45,107 bases of DNA. Origin: Batkoa obscura. Taxonomy: Eukaryota; Entomophthoromycota; Entomophthoromycetes; Entomophthorales; Batkoaceae. The notes beneath the pieces are model-generated. The model was not told where the DNA came from and searched no databases. It saw only the letters and a list, made by a program, of their open reading frames with translations. The DNA lies in contig JASVEC010000124.1 of NCBI GenBank assembly GCA_030770535.1, forward strand, positions 1 through 45,107, in the 5' to 3' direction. A program made the position numbers and the translations under genes. Below are positions 1 through 10,700 of this stretch, piece by piece. How positions within the stretch are numbered: the first letter of the stretch is position 1; every line of letters begins with the position of its first letter.

Positions 1-581
1 GGTCTATCGACTATGTTTCGCGGATATCAAGCTACTTTATTGAGAGATGTACCTTGTACTGCTATTCAATTTACAATTTATGAAAGTTTAAAAAAATTGG
101 TATTTAAAAGAAAGAGAAAATACATTACTAAGTGAAATGTTAATGGGTGGTATTGCTGGTTCAATGGCAGGTGGTATAACTACTCCATTAGGTAAATCAA
201 TAATTTAATTTTATAAACATACAAATATTAATAAAACACAATAATTTTTCTTTATTTCTCTATAGATGTAGTTAAAACGGTATTACAAACTCAGCAAATT
301 AAAGAAAGTATAAAAAGTCAACCAAAAAGAATAAAGGGTTATCTTTACCTAAAGTACCTAATAATAATAATACACTTTCACAATCTTTATTATCATTAAA
401 TAAGTTACCGAATGGACCTAAAATTACAAATTCTAATGGAATTATAGATGCTTTAAAATCATCTTACAATACTTATGGTTTTCAAGGTTTATTTAGAGGT
501 TTAGCTCCAAGGACGCTTTGGATGGGTTTTCAATCGGCTATTATGTTTGTTATTTATGAACAAGCGATTGCTTGGTTTTAA
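1..581 (+). CDS. Mitochondrial carrier family protein, MME1/YMR166C-like, 5' truncated by window edge, two apparent frameshifts
   Basis: The sequence begins inside a coding region. Translation gives a carrier-type segment (GYQATLLRDVPCTAIQFTIYE), then a GGIAGSMAGGITTPLDVVKT segment carrying the Px[D/E]xx[K/R] signature, and finally FRGLAPRTLWMGFQSAIMF before a stop at 579-581. From memory these match best the yeast Mg2+ exporter MME1/YMR166C group of inner-membrane carriers. A 74-nt GT-AG intron (192-265) splits the Asp codon of PLD. The reading frame changes twice without splice signals, once between about 91 and 122 and once near 330-340, each next to an A-homopolymer. Either the gene is a recent pseudogene or these are sequencing indels. 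Family membership is secure; the MME1 assignment is by residue similarity only. Confidence 0.75.
192..265 (+). other. Spliceosomal intron in the carrier gene
   Basis: The donor GTAAAT follows TTA-G and the acceptor CTATAG precedes ATGTAG. Removing the 74 nt restores the family signature PLDVVKT across the junction. The length is typical of the other introns in this window. Confidence 0.75.
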
Positions 582-741
582 AGGAGTTTTTTCAAAGAAA
601 TATAGCTACTAGAGGATAGAAATTAAGTATATTATATCGATTAAAAATGTTGGATTGATTAAAAGGAACAAGAGAGAATTAAGTAGATTATAAAAATAAA
701 AAATTGAAGCTTTTGTAACTATTTTTTTTATTAAATTTATA

Positions 742-2277
742 ATGAAATTACAGTTTGTTTTTATATCAATATTATTTCTATGCTATAATCATGTTGAAGG
801 TATGGAAGGATTTATGTTAAGTTCTACTGTTGTATATGCTCAAAAATTAATCTTATTTTATAAATACAGTTATAATTATGGAGCTAAATCAGCACAAGAT
901 GAAATGGAATTCGGTTATAAAAAAGAATATTCTTATTACAAAATAATTGATTTAAATACAAAAATTACAATAGATGATTTAAATACAGTCAACGATATTG
1001 ATGTATCTTTTTATGATCCTTATTATAGGTATTACTCTCAATTATTTTTGTTGGAATATAATAACCAATCTAGTTTGTATACTGTATTTAAAAGTAAAGA
1101 TGGTTTTAATGGTAGTTATTATTTACCTACAGCTATTCAATCGGTTGATTTAAATCAACGTTGTTTTATCAGAAAAAATAATTTTACAATTACTTCTTTT
1201 CAAGATAGTATTGGTGCAACTTATCTAGTTACAAACAATCAACTTTATTTATTAGGTGGTATTATCAAATATGATTTTTATTTAGATTCAATACCAACTA
1301 GGCAATTTTTTTCATTTGATTTATTAAAAAATGACTATACTGATTTAAGTTCTTATACTGCTAAACACTCCATGCCGTCCATAGCATTTCATACTTCTAC
1401 CTTAATTTTCAACTCACAAATTTTATTCCTTGGTGGTATTCAATACAATAGCACTAACAATAATAACACTTTATCCCCGAACTCATTAGAGTTTGTTTAT
1501 ATTTATTCAATATTAACGCAAGCATTTAAAATACAGCAAACTCAAAATTATCGGTTTGGCTTAAGATTAGCCCATACAACTACTTATTTAGAAAAATTAA
1601 ATTGTGTTTTAGTCTATGGTGGTATGGATAATAATAATTATATTGATAATAATAAAGAGCCTAAGCTATATAGTGATATTCAAGTTTTAGACTTGAAAGA
1701 ATGGAAATGGAAGAAATATCAGTTAATGGATCTTACTGGGAGTATTTTTGAAATAGGTAGAGCTTGGCATTCAAGTCAATTGATCAATGATAAATTAATG
1801 ATTTTCTTTGGCAAAATGGGAGTAAACGATAAGAGTAAAGAAATTTTAATATTTGATTTAACTAATTTCAACCCTAACGATAAAGGCGATCTTATTCCAT
1901 TGACAACTACTATCGAACCAACCACTGCTACTCAGCATACTGATCCCATTAAGTTCAATAATTTATATTATAATGCTAATATCATCCTAGTGTCTTTAGT
2001 GTATGATAACTTATATGATTTGAGTTTAATTTTGTTTGTTTCCTATTTAAGTTTATTGACTATTGCTTTTCTCTTCTTGTTAAATTATTTAAAACATTCT
2101 TATTCTATTTATCAGTTATCAAAGCCTATCAACAGTGAACTTTCATTGCCAAACTATCTGCTAGTGACTACGCGTTATAATGAGTATTCATTTAACCAGA
2201 TGGTTTACTCGAATCCAGAAGAAATCGAAGGGGATGAATATGGTGTTTGGGAGTTAAATTCTCATTATGAGGACTAA
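742..2277 (+). CDS. Secretory-pathway kelch-repeat protein with C-terminal membrane anchor
   Basis: A 511-aa protein with an N-terminal signal peptide (about residues 1-20, ending NHVEG). Kelch blades are marked by the Gly-Gly doublets at about 172-173, 231-232 and 293-294, with a degenerate fourth (FFGKMG, about 355-360), each followed by conserved hydrophobic/aromatic positions. A strong hydrophobic segment at about 427-450 is followed by a polar tail of about 60 residues, so the expected topology is type I with the beta-propeller lumenal or extracellular and a short cytosolic tail. The tail ends in an acidic stretch (NPEEIEGDEYG). It is preceded by an AT-rich leader and the next 1.5 kb has no gene. 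Ligand and function are unknown; similar galactose-oxidase/kelch surface proteins are common in early-diverging fungi. Confidence 0.8.
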   Translation: MKLQFVFISILFLCYNHVEGMEGFMLSSTVVYAQKLILFYKYSYNYGAKSAQDEMEFGYKKEYSYYKIIDLNTKITIDDLNTVNDIDVSFYDPYYRYYSQLFLLEYNNQSSLYTVFKSKDGFNGSYYLPTAIQSVDLNQRCFIRKNNFTITSFQDSIGATYLVTNNQLYLLGGIIKYDFYLDSIPTRQFFSFDLLKNDYTDLSSYTAKHSMPSIAFHTSTLIFNSQILFLGGIQYNSTNNNNTLSPNSLEFVYIYSILTQAFKIQQTQNYRFGLRLAHTTTYLEKLNCVLVYGGMDNNNYIDNNKEPKLYSDIQVLDLKEWKWKKYQLMDLTGSIFEIGRAWHSSQLINDKLMIFFGKMGVNDKSKEILIFDLTNFNPNDKGDLIPLTTTIEPTTATQHTDPIKFNNLYYNANIILVSLVYDNLYDLSLILFVSYLSLLTIAFLFLLNYLKHSYSIYQLSKPINSELSLPNYLLVTTRYNEYSFNQMVYSNPEEIEGDEYGVWELNSHYED

Positions 2278-3784
2278 TTGTTTTTGAGTCAAGTTGTTTT
2301 AACTAATCATTGCTTAAGTAAGATCAATTTTATTTCAATAGCTATCCTTTCTGTTGTAAGACCTTTGACTAAAGCTAACCATTCCAACATTACCCTTTGA
2401 TCAGCTTACTCCTATCTATAAAATGATACATTATGTGGAATTTTTGGAAGTTAAGGCTTCAGTATCTAAACTGTGACAAAATTATTTGATATGTAATAAA
2501 TCTAACCTAGCTATACCACTCGTGATATTCGTTATAGCAGTAAAAGAGTGATGGGTAGTTAAGCTGGTTTTATGTGATCTGATAGCTACGAAATAACGAT
2601 GCATTTTTCTGGAATCTGATAGCTGTCAGTAGTAGATTTCACTCCACTTGAAACAAAGGATAATAAACAAACGTATGGATGCTAAATCCTCATCATTAAA
2701 CAAATCCAATTGTTTGCCAATGATTGACAATTTCACATTGGAATCATTATATTATGACCCTTTTGAAAGAGATATCAATAAATGTACTGTTTAGGATTCG
2801 ATTTGAACTCTGAAAATTAAATTGGTTTTTTTGAACTTTTTAGTTGGAGTTAAATTATATCCAAGCTTTAACAATGGATTTTAATAATTTTACTGTTAGA
2901 TGCAACTTATTTCTGTAAAAGGTGAACGAAAATGGGCTTGTATAATCATCAATTTCTCAACAAAAAATTCTCCATTTAATTAGAATATTATTTTTTAGCA
3001 ATTTTATTTTTTGAAATTTCTATATTAACAGAAAAATTTCGTCAACTGTTTTGGCATGTCAATGAGCAATTGGATCACTCTCGCATTTCCTATAGAAGCT
3101 GACTCGAATCTTGAGCACGTCGGATTAATAAATCCTGGCAGTATTAAAATCAGTAAGATATCTTATACCGTGGCTGTACTCTGAATTTTTGATCTAAAGC
3201 TAATAACATAATAAACAAAATATTTTGAGCATATTATACGCATTTTGTTGTTATGGGATTAGAGAAGTTTTTTAGTAGTAGGTTTTATGGGCTGGGGATA
3301 GGGGTAAAGACTCAAGAAATAAGTTACAATTTTAATCATCACCAGGTCACGGGTTCGAAGCTTACATTAAACATTTATGGAAACAGATAGTAGATGAAGG
3401 CCAATTCCTTTGAAGGAAATTATAAAGCTGTGTTATAAACTTTCCTGAGGATCGTGTTGAATTTTATCTCATCACATTCAACTATAGCATAAAGAATACT
3501 TGGGGGTTTTGTAATTTAAAACATTAAAGTTAGATCTTTTTTAGATTCTTTTTTTCAATGTGTGATGTTGTTTATGCGATTAAATTAGTTGTCTTTTAAA
3601 AAGTTTATATTTAAATAATAGTAACAATTTGATCTTTGCTATGTTTATCATGTTTAACTAAATATCATATTGCAATAATACTTTTAACGTTTATAAAAAG
3701 CATGTTTAAACTATAATTTTAAAAAATTCACAAAAGTTTAGTATTCAATTACCTTTGTACTTTACTCTCTTTTCTTTTTATAAT
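2278..3784. other. Intergenic region without a supportable gene
   Basis: About 1.5 kb with stops in all frames. Short coding-like snatches occur around 2700-3180 on the plus strand, but none joins into a recognisable protein. They may be the remains of a decayed gene. A short pol III B-box-like match is at 3353-3361. Confidence 0.5.
3353..3361 (+). promoter_or_regulatory. Isolated tRNA B-box-like sequence
   Basis: GTTCGAAGC fits the pol III B-box consensus GWTCRANNC and is preceded by GGTCACGG, as in a tRNA T-arm. No matching acceptor stem, anticodon arm or clear A-box could be found upstream, so this is either chance or a remnant of a tRNA-derived sequence. Confidence 0.2.
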
Positions 3785-3888
3785 ATATGCGGACGCATTT
3801 TTGTCTTTAAAAATTTAATAATAATTTTTCCGTTTAAATAGCGCTTAAAAGATGGAAAAAGCGAAGTCAAAAAAAACACTCTTATATG
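3785..3888 (+). mobile_element. MITE-like ~100-bp element, copy 1
   Basis: Divergent full-length copy: starts ATATGCGGACGCATTTTTG, contains the core AATAGCGCTTAAAA and ends CACTCTTATATG. It lies about 145 bp beyond the stop of the PPR gene and is the only copy in the housekeeping block. Confidence 0.75.
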
Positions 3889-4032
3889 TTCATAAATAAA
3901 ACACTTGGAATATCATGCCTCATAAGACTTCTATTTAATAACAGAAACAAACTAAATAAATCAACGAAATGTATAAAAAAACCCTCAAAGAACAAGAATA
4001 ACCTAAAGCTTTTAATAAACAAAAATCAACTT

Positions 4033-7000
4033 TTATTCTTTCCATTTGTTACTTTTCATCATTTTACAATAATAAGCTCTACTCATTTCCATTTCTTCTA
4101 ACCCTTCGTATACTTTAGCCATCAAATAGAACGAAAATGAGTTTGGTTTCTTTAATTTATTAAACCATTCCTTAGCTATTGACCATTCTTCCATTTTAAA
4201 ATTATAATAAATAAATTGATTAATTATCATTGTATCCGGTATAATTCGATATTCCTTTATGAAGTATAAATAATATTCTTCCGCTTTTTGATGGTTATTA
4301 TTGAAATGACATCCAAGTATGAGTTGGTGTAAACAATAATTATCTGGTAAATAATTGCTCTGCTTGGTTTTATATAAGTTTTCGATCTGAATTAAAGTAG
4401 TATAAATATTATTGTACTCTTGTTGTTGAGCTAATTGGGCCATTAATAGATTAACAACTTTATGACGAAAATAAAACCAATTTGATTTATAACTTAGTAT
4501 CTCTGGTAACAAATGTGTTATTTTGTCCATCTCATCAAGATAAAAATAAGCTTTTATAATAGCTGATAATAGAGTTTCATTGTTTAATATTATTCTTTTA
4601 CTTTCAATAAAACTAACAATTAGTTTTAATTCCTTATTTAAATTCAATGTGATACTTTTATCTATTAATAATATCAATAATTGATTCATTGTATACTCAT
4701 GCTCATTCGTAGCCCTATTTAAATTAATTAGATTTGGATTTGTTATATTGTAACCTATTATATTCTCTTTATTAATTATGCTTTCATGTTCATTATCTAT
4801 ATTATTAGTATTATTGTCTATTCTATTACTCTCTATATTATTATCTATGTCAATTACAATTTCCTTATTCTCAGTATTCCTGCTATTATTGTTTAAGTCT
4901 AAATAAATAAATTCCAAATGTTCGATAAGTTGATTTATAATAGAAATAAATACTTGTTGATTATTATGGTATTCCAATAATTTAGTATTAAAATACTTTA
5001 ATAAATAAAAATAAATAATGGGCTGATATTGAGTACTAGTGATAATCTTATTAAAATTAGTGTTACATTGCTGAATTAAATTGAGTAAATTGAACTCATT
5101 TTGTATAATTGTTTTTATAAATTGAAATAAGAAAGTGGGGCTAATTCTCAATTCAAAATTACAAATTAACTCAAACAGCTTAAAATTCTTTGTTATTTCT
5201 TTTTGTTTCAATAACTTAATAAAATAATTACTATCAATATACATTTGTTTCTTATATAAGCTATCTATGATATTTAACACTTTAGTATCCTGCTGATATT
5301 GGCTTAACTGCTCAATTAAGTAATTTTGTAGTTTGATATCATACTTTAAAAAACCATTGTTGTTGTTATTGTTCTGTATTATCAACGATAAAAATAAGTG
5401 TTCTATTTTGTTCCACTGCTTATTCTTAATATACTTTTGTACCTTATTAACATTCGAATAAACGGTCATTTCTTTGGTATTGTTCCCCCATGATTGATTA
5501 TTTCTTTCAACTTCTTCTTCCTTAAAATAGTAATCTATGGTATCATAAGCTACAGGACAATATGAATCTATTTCCTGCTTAAAACTCAATAACATTTGAA
5601 TCATACTCAAATCCTTCTTTTTAGAATAATGATCAATCAAAATATTGATTGTATAGATATCCATCAATTCCCTTTTTATTAAATAATTTGCATACTCCTC
5701 GAACATTCTCTCCTTTTTACTTCCATTATAATCATCATTCAACTGCATCAATTTTTTTAATATAATATTGTATATTACTATATTCTTTTTATTTATCACT
5801 GGCCATTCTTTAATATCAAGCTTTTTGAGCAAAGAGCTCTGATTTATTGTAAGTAGCTGATTTAGTAACAATTTCAGTGTTGGTTTATGACTATTATAAA
5901 TAATAGCTAATAATTGATTTAATTGAGAAATGTTTGTAACTTGTTGAATAGAATAATAAAATAATAAAATGGTTGAAGTATTTGTTGGTACAACACCAAA
6001 ATTTAAAAACAATCGTAAACAAGCTTCACTACAATAACTACTATTAATATCAATACTCAACTTCGCTAACCTATGTATTGTAACTGCGTTAAACTTTGTT
6101 TGATATTTTATTAACCTATCCATCCATTCCTTGACAATAAGCTGTGGCAACTTAGCTTGGTAAAGTGCCTTTAATACACCATTAATGAACTGAACATCTA
6201 TACTCTCCTCATCCTTAAAATATACTTCAAAATACTCTTCTGCTACCCTGAGCTTGCCTTGTAAAATAGAGCTTATAACTAAAGCATGCCGTATGCTATT
6301 CGGTATTCCGTTAAACCCCTTTTGAATTTTATCAACCATTTCCTCCACCTCTTGTAATTGATCCTTTGCCAACAAAATTTCAATCACATACTTTAAATTC
6401 TCAACACCAATAAATAGAGTACTACATCCCTCCAGCAGTAATAATCGATAGTACTGAAGTACTTTGTTGTTATCTAGTTTCTGATTCTGTTTATCAATCA
6501 CTTTGAAAATTATATTATAAACACTCGGTGGCAAAGGATGTTGAAATTTTTGTAGTATAGTGGTGTACAACTTCATACAAGGATCATATTCTTTTAATAA
6601 AAACAATACTTTCAACCATAAACTATAATCCATTAAAGTCAACTTCCCTTCTTTTTCAAATGTTGTATTTGTAAATAAATTTTGTACTTTTAGTAAATTC
6701 TCCCGGCTTTTGGGATTACTATATAATCGTTGTATTAATAAATGAAACTCATACAATTCTAAATGGTAGTCACTTTCTTTTACTAAACTATAAGCTTCGT
6801 TCACTTTGTTTTGATGCAGTAAATGATATACCCCATACTCAATCTGTTTTACTACTTCTTGATCTTCTATTTGGTGATTGATAACTAAATTCGTCGTTTT
6901 TCTTTTTATAGTCACACTAAAGTTAGATTTGGATCGGTTCACTGTTCTAGTTGAGTTGCTATGATTTATTAGAGTAAGCCCATTACTTGTTGAGTATAAC

Positions 7001-7041
7001 TTTATCATCCTTATTATTCTTACTAGTTTTAGTTGCTTCAT
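4033..7041 (-). CDS. Large PPR-like (alpha-helical repeat) mitochondrial protein
   Basis: A 1002-aa intact reading frame. The N-terminus is basic and low in acidic residues (KQLKLVRIIRMIKLYSTSNG), as expected for a mitochondrial presequence. The body consists of helix-turn-helix repeats with PPR-like periodicity (for example PSVYNIIFKVIDKQ, NIVIYNIILKKLMQ, YTINILIDHYSKK, DTMIINQFIYYN), clearest at about 120-560 and again at about 870-1000. The middle (about 740-800) is an Asn-rich low-complexity insertion. Fungal PPR proteins of this size usually bind mitochondrial transcripts and act in their stability, processing or translation, so that role is inferred. The exact orthologue is not recognised. 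The start Met is the first in frame, with stop-rich AT sequence upstream. Confidence 0.65.
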   Translation of the reverse strand: MKQLKLVRIIRMIKLYSTSNGLTLINHSNSTRTVNRSKSNFSVTIKRKTTNLVINHQIEDQEVVKQIEYGVYHLLHQNKVNEAYSLVKESDYHLELYEFHLLIQRLYSNPKSRENLLKVQNLFTNTTFEKEGKLTLMDYSLWLKVLFLLKEYDPCMKLYTTILQKFQHPLPPSVYNIIFKVIDKQNQKLDNNKVLQYYRLLLLEGCSTLFIGVENLKYVIEILLAKDQLQEVEEMVDKIQKGFNGIPNSIRHALVISSILQGKLRVAEEYFEVYFKDEESIDVQFINGVLKALYQAKLPQLIVKEWMDRLIKYQTKFNAVTIHRLAKLSIDINSSYCSEACLRLFLNFGVVPTNTSTILLFYYSIQQVTNISQLNQLLAIIYNSHKPTLKLLLNQLLTINQSSLLKKLDIKEWPVINKKNIVIYNIILKKLMQLNDDYNGSKKERMFEEYANYLIKRELMDIYTINILIDHYSKKKDLSMIQMLLSFKQEIDSYCPVAYDTIDYYFKEEEVERNNQSWGNNTKEMTVYSNVNKVQKYIKNKQWNKIEHLFLSLIIQNNNNNNGFLKYDIKLQNYLIEQLSQYQQDTKVLNIIDSLYKKQMYIDSNYFIKLLKQKEITKNFKLFELICNFELRISPTFLFQFIKTIIQNEFNLLNLIQQCNTNFNKIITSTQYQPIIYFYLLKYFNTKLLEYHNNQQVFISIINQLIEHLEFIYLDLNNNSRNTENKEIVIDIDNNIESNRIDNNTNNIDNEHESIINKENIIGYNITNPNLINLNRATNEHEYTMNQLLILLIDKSITLNLNKELKLIVSFIESKRIILNNETLLSAIIKAYFYLDEMDKITHLLPEILSYKSNWFYFRHKVVNLLMAQLAQQQEYNNIYTTLIQIENLYKTKQSNYLPDNYCLHQLILGCHFNNNHQKAEEYYLYFIKEYRIIPDTMIINQFIYYNFKMEEWSIAKEWFNKLKKPNSFSFYLMAKVYEGLEEMEMSRAYYCKMMKSNKWKE

Positions 7042-7734
7042 TCCTCATCGTCTAATTTTTTCTTTTTTTTTCGTTGATATCCTTGTGTTATTATCTCTTT
7101 CTTTTTTAACTTTTATATAGTTATGTTCTCCCTTTACTATTGCTTAATAAAAATTGATATCTTAACTATAGGTCATTTTACTGTTTTTGCTTTTTCCCAT
7201 AACTTTACTAGGATTATAATAATAGTGAATTTTTTATTGGTGGAAAAAATTGGATGAAGATTATCTTCAATTAGATTTTTTAAAATCTTGATTTAAATTA
7301 TTTCTGCTATTGTACACTTTTATTAACTAATGCTTCTTCCCAATAAACATAAAATAAATACGTAAAATATAATAAAACTAGTCTCTATATCAATAATGTT
7401 TTTTATTTATAAATTTATAATAATAAATATTCTAATTCAAATGTAGTACTAAAATAACTTTCATTTATGAATTTATAAATCTTTAAAAGTTATAGTTATA
7501 CAGGATTAAAAGCTATTTAAACTATTTTATTGAAATATAATATATTATTTAAAACAGATTTAATTATTGCAAAAGTACAATTATATGAAACAATAAAATT
7601 TAAATTAATATACTGGCTAATACTTTAATAAAATAAAATAAAATATCTATCAAAAGTACATTATAATAGCACTAATTGAATGTCAAATATTACATGTATA
7701 AACATGATAAAACCTATACTTAAAAACTCTTCGA
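7042..7734. other. Intergenic region between RPB1 3' end and PPR gene 5' end
   Basis: AT-rich sequence holding the RPB1 3' UTR and termination signals (several AATAAA-type matches on the minus strand) and the upstream region of the PPR gene. No gene or RNA was seen. Confidence 0.6.
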
Positions 7735-10700
7735 TTATTCGTAAAAACCCTTACTACCATTAGGTCCTGAATTATCTTCATCAGGATTTCTTCCCTTTCC
7801 AGATCCTCTACGACCACTAGAATCAGCTTCACCTTCCGAGTTCTCTTCACTTGAATACTTACCCTTATTTCCACGTGAATTCATATCAGGTCCAGATGTA
7901 CTTGGAGCAAAAGCATTTGACGCTTGAGCATTAAAAGCAAATGGTGAAGTAGGAGCGTAATTAGGAGAAGTTGGGGAATAACTTGGTGCTTGTTGATGTT
8001 GAGCGGGTGAGATAGGTGTGAAGCTAGGTGATTGAGGAGAATAACTTGGTGCTGGGAAAGCGAAAGATGGAGAGGTAGGCGAATATGATGCAACACGTGG
8101 AGCATTAAGTGGTGATGCAGCACGCGGTTGAGCAGTTGGGTTTGCAGAGTAACTTGGAGAACTTGGCGAATAAGTAGGTGAAGTTGGCGAATAAGCATTC
8201 GAACCTTGAGCTAGAGATGGAGATGTAGGTGTATATGAAGGAGAAGTTGGTGAATAACCGACTTTAGAACCACCAAAAGAGCTTCCACCAATAGGTGAAA
8301 AGGCAGAGTTTTGTCCTATGCCTCGGGGTGAGGTTGGAGTATAGGACGGAGAAGTTGGAGAGTAATCAGGCTCATCACCTCTACCAGCATTATAAGAAGG
8401 GGAAGTAGGGTTATAAGTAGGTGAAAATGGTCTCTTTTGAGATGCACCAGCGCCTGAATAAACAGGGGATGTTGGCCTATAAGTATTTTGAGATGAACCT
8501 GGATTGAAGGATGGTGAAGCAGGTGAAAATTTAGGAGAACCAGGAATATAACTTGGCGAAGTTGGTGAGTAACCAGGACTAGAAGCAGAATTTCCAAAGT
8601 TGGGGTTTCTAGGTGAATATACTGGGCTATTTATAGCTCCAGGAGATGAACCAGGACTATATCCAAATGACCCACTATCAGTCATTGGCGAGAATTGAGC
8701 AGTTATTGGTGATGACCCATCGAAACTATCAAATCTTGGTTGATTGTTTCCAGGCAATGGAGTCATTTGAGCTGAGTAATCAACAGATCCAGAATATAAA
8801 GAGGCTCCATTGTATTCTGAAGCTCCTACACCGTTGTTTGGTATAACTACTTGATTAAGCATAGTTTCGTCCAATAAGAGATCAAACGAACCAGTACCCA
8901 ATGGAGCAATTTGACCTAACAAAATATTTTCGGATATACCAGTGCATTCATCATAATCTCCAGAAGCAGCAGCTTCTAAAAGGATTTCTACTGTTTCCTC
9001 AAAAGAACATCTCATAAGAGCACTAGATTCGGTACGATTAATACCATGACGTGTAATGGCCATAATAGAACCACGAGAAGTCATAATATCACAAAGTAAT
9101 GATAAATGACGGTAATTGACATAAGAACCACCACCCTCAATAACATGACGAAGCTCTCGAAGGATAGAATTACGAGCTGCTTCGATACCCAAAACTTCCA
9201 AGATCTCTACAATGTTGTTTGAGAAAGTATTTTTCATATTAACAACATCCATGGATAAGACTTCAAGTAAATTCGTACCACTAGTTTCCAAAAAGTATTC
9301 CTCACGTCTCTTAAATGAACCATCGTCACTAATATAAGGGGTGTTTCTTGTTTGAATAAAAACACGACTAATGTCTGGTACACCTAACAAAGTGATTTCA
9401 TCTAACATGCTACTTTCCAAGCGACGTAAGAAAGTGTGGTCACTAATACCCGTTTCATCCACGTCATCATCGTCCATTTCTGATACATTATTAGAATCAC
9501 CACCCCCAGAAGTAACAACACGACAATGAATCACAAGCTGATCAGTAACCTCAGAAGGATAATAAGCAAACACTTGATTGTTATATTTTTTATGGATATG
9601 GTCTGCAATACCCTCAAGAGTAAGTGCTTTACCTAACATAATTTGAGGATTAAACTCAATTCTAAGCACCCAACAAGATAGATTTTCTTTAGTGTAATCA
9701 CCGGTAAGATAAGGATCGCTTAAAGCAGCAAGTTCTTGAATCCAATCTTCATCAGCCTCAATGTTAGTTTCCGTCAATTCTGGATCAAAATAAATTTCAG
9801 TACGTTCAGCCAATCTAGCCAAATTACAATGTTCTAATTGAGATTGCGCAGCCTTTGCTTTTTCAAAATTGCTAGAATATTCTTCTTTTAGCGAAATGGT
9901 CATAGATGGAGTTTTAAGATTGGTAGCAACATTAATAATTTCCTTAAGACGTGGTACACCAGTAGTAGTATTATTAGAAACACCAGCAAGATGGAAAGTG
10001 TTAAGCGTCATTTGAGTAGCAGGTTCACCAATGGATTGTGCAGCAAGAGTACCAACCATCTCTCCTGGGTGAGCTTGAGCTTGATAAAATTTACGTTGAA
10101 TTTCTTTAATAACATAATCAAAAGCTTCTGGTGTCAAATGGTATTCCCCTACTACTTTCTTAGAAGCTAAAAGTGAGCGAACCAATATCTTGAAAAGATA
10201 AGTAGCATTCTTATTTGCTTCATCACTAAGATGATCATGACCACGGATAACTGTAAAAGAGTCTAAAAGTTTCTTAACTCCAACGATTACATCCACAGGA
10301 TGGAGTGTAAACGGCTTATGTGGACTACATTCAAATTGAATTTGAGCATTACGGATAAGACGTCTGATATTAACTGGCATTGGCCAGTTATCATCGCCAC
10401 CTGGGAATATTTTGGTTTTCAATTCTTTACGATCATCATATATTTGTTTAAATTCATCTTCCAACAAGACTTGAATATCAGGTTCATTCATGACTGTACC
10501 CATAAGTTGAGTATTAATGTTTCTATTCTTACCCAAACTGATGACACCATTCTTAATGTCTAACTTATATTTGGAATTGAATTCTGCATTTGACATACGA
10601 ACGGTTTCAATCTTTTGCTTTTCAATAAATGCAGCATCCATACCATCTTCACCATAACAGAATTGCACTACTTGACCTAAAGCATTTCTTACTGTACCAT

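Noticed and set aside
3785-3888. Interpretation of the ~100-bp repeat as a tRNA-derived SINE
   Set aside because: It lacks A/B boxes and a poly-A tail and has terminal inverted repeats instead.
7683-8846. Several short open frames over the RPB1 CTD
   Set aside because: Shadows of the heptad repeats in alternative frames; the RPB1 frame is certain.
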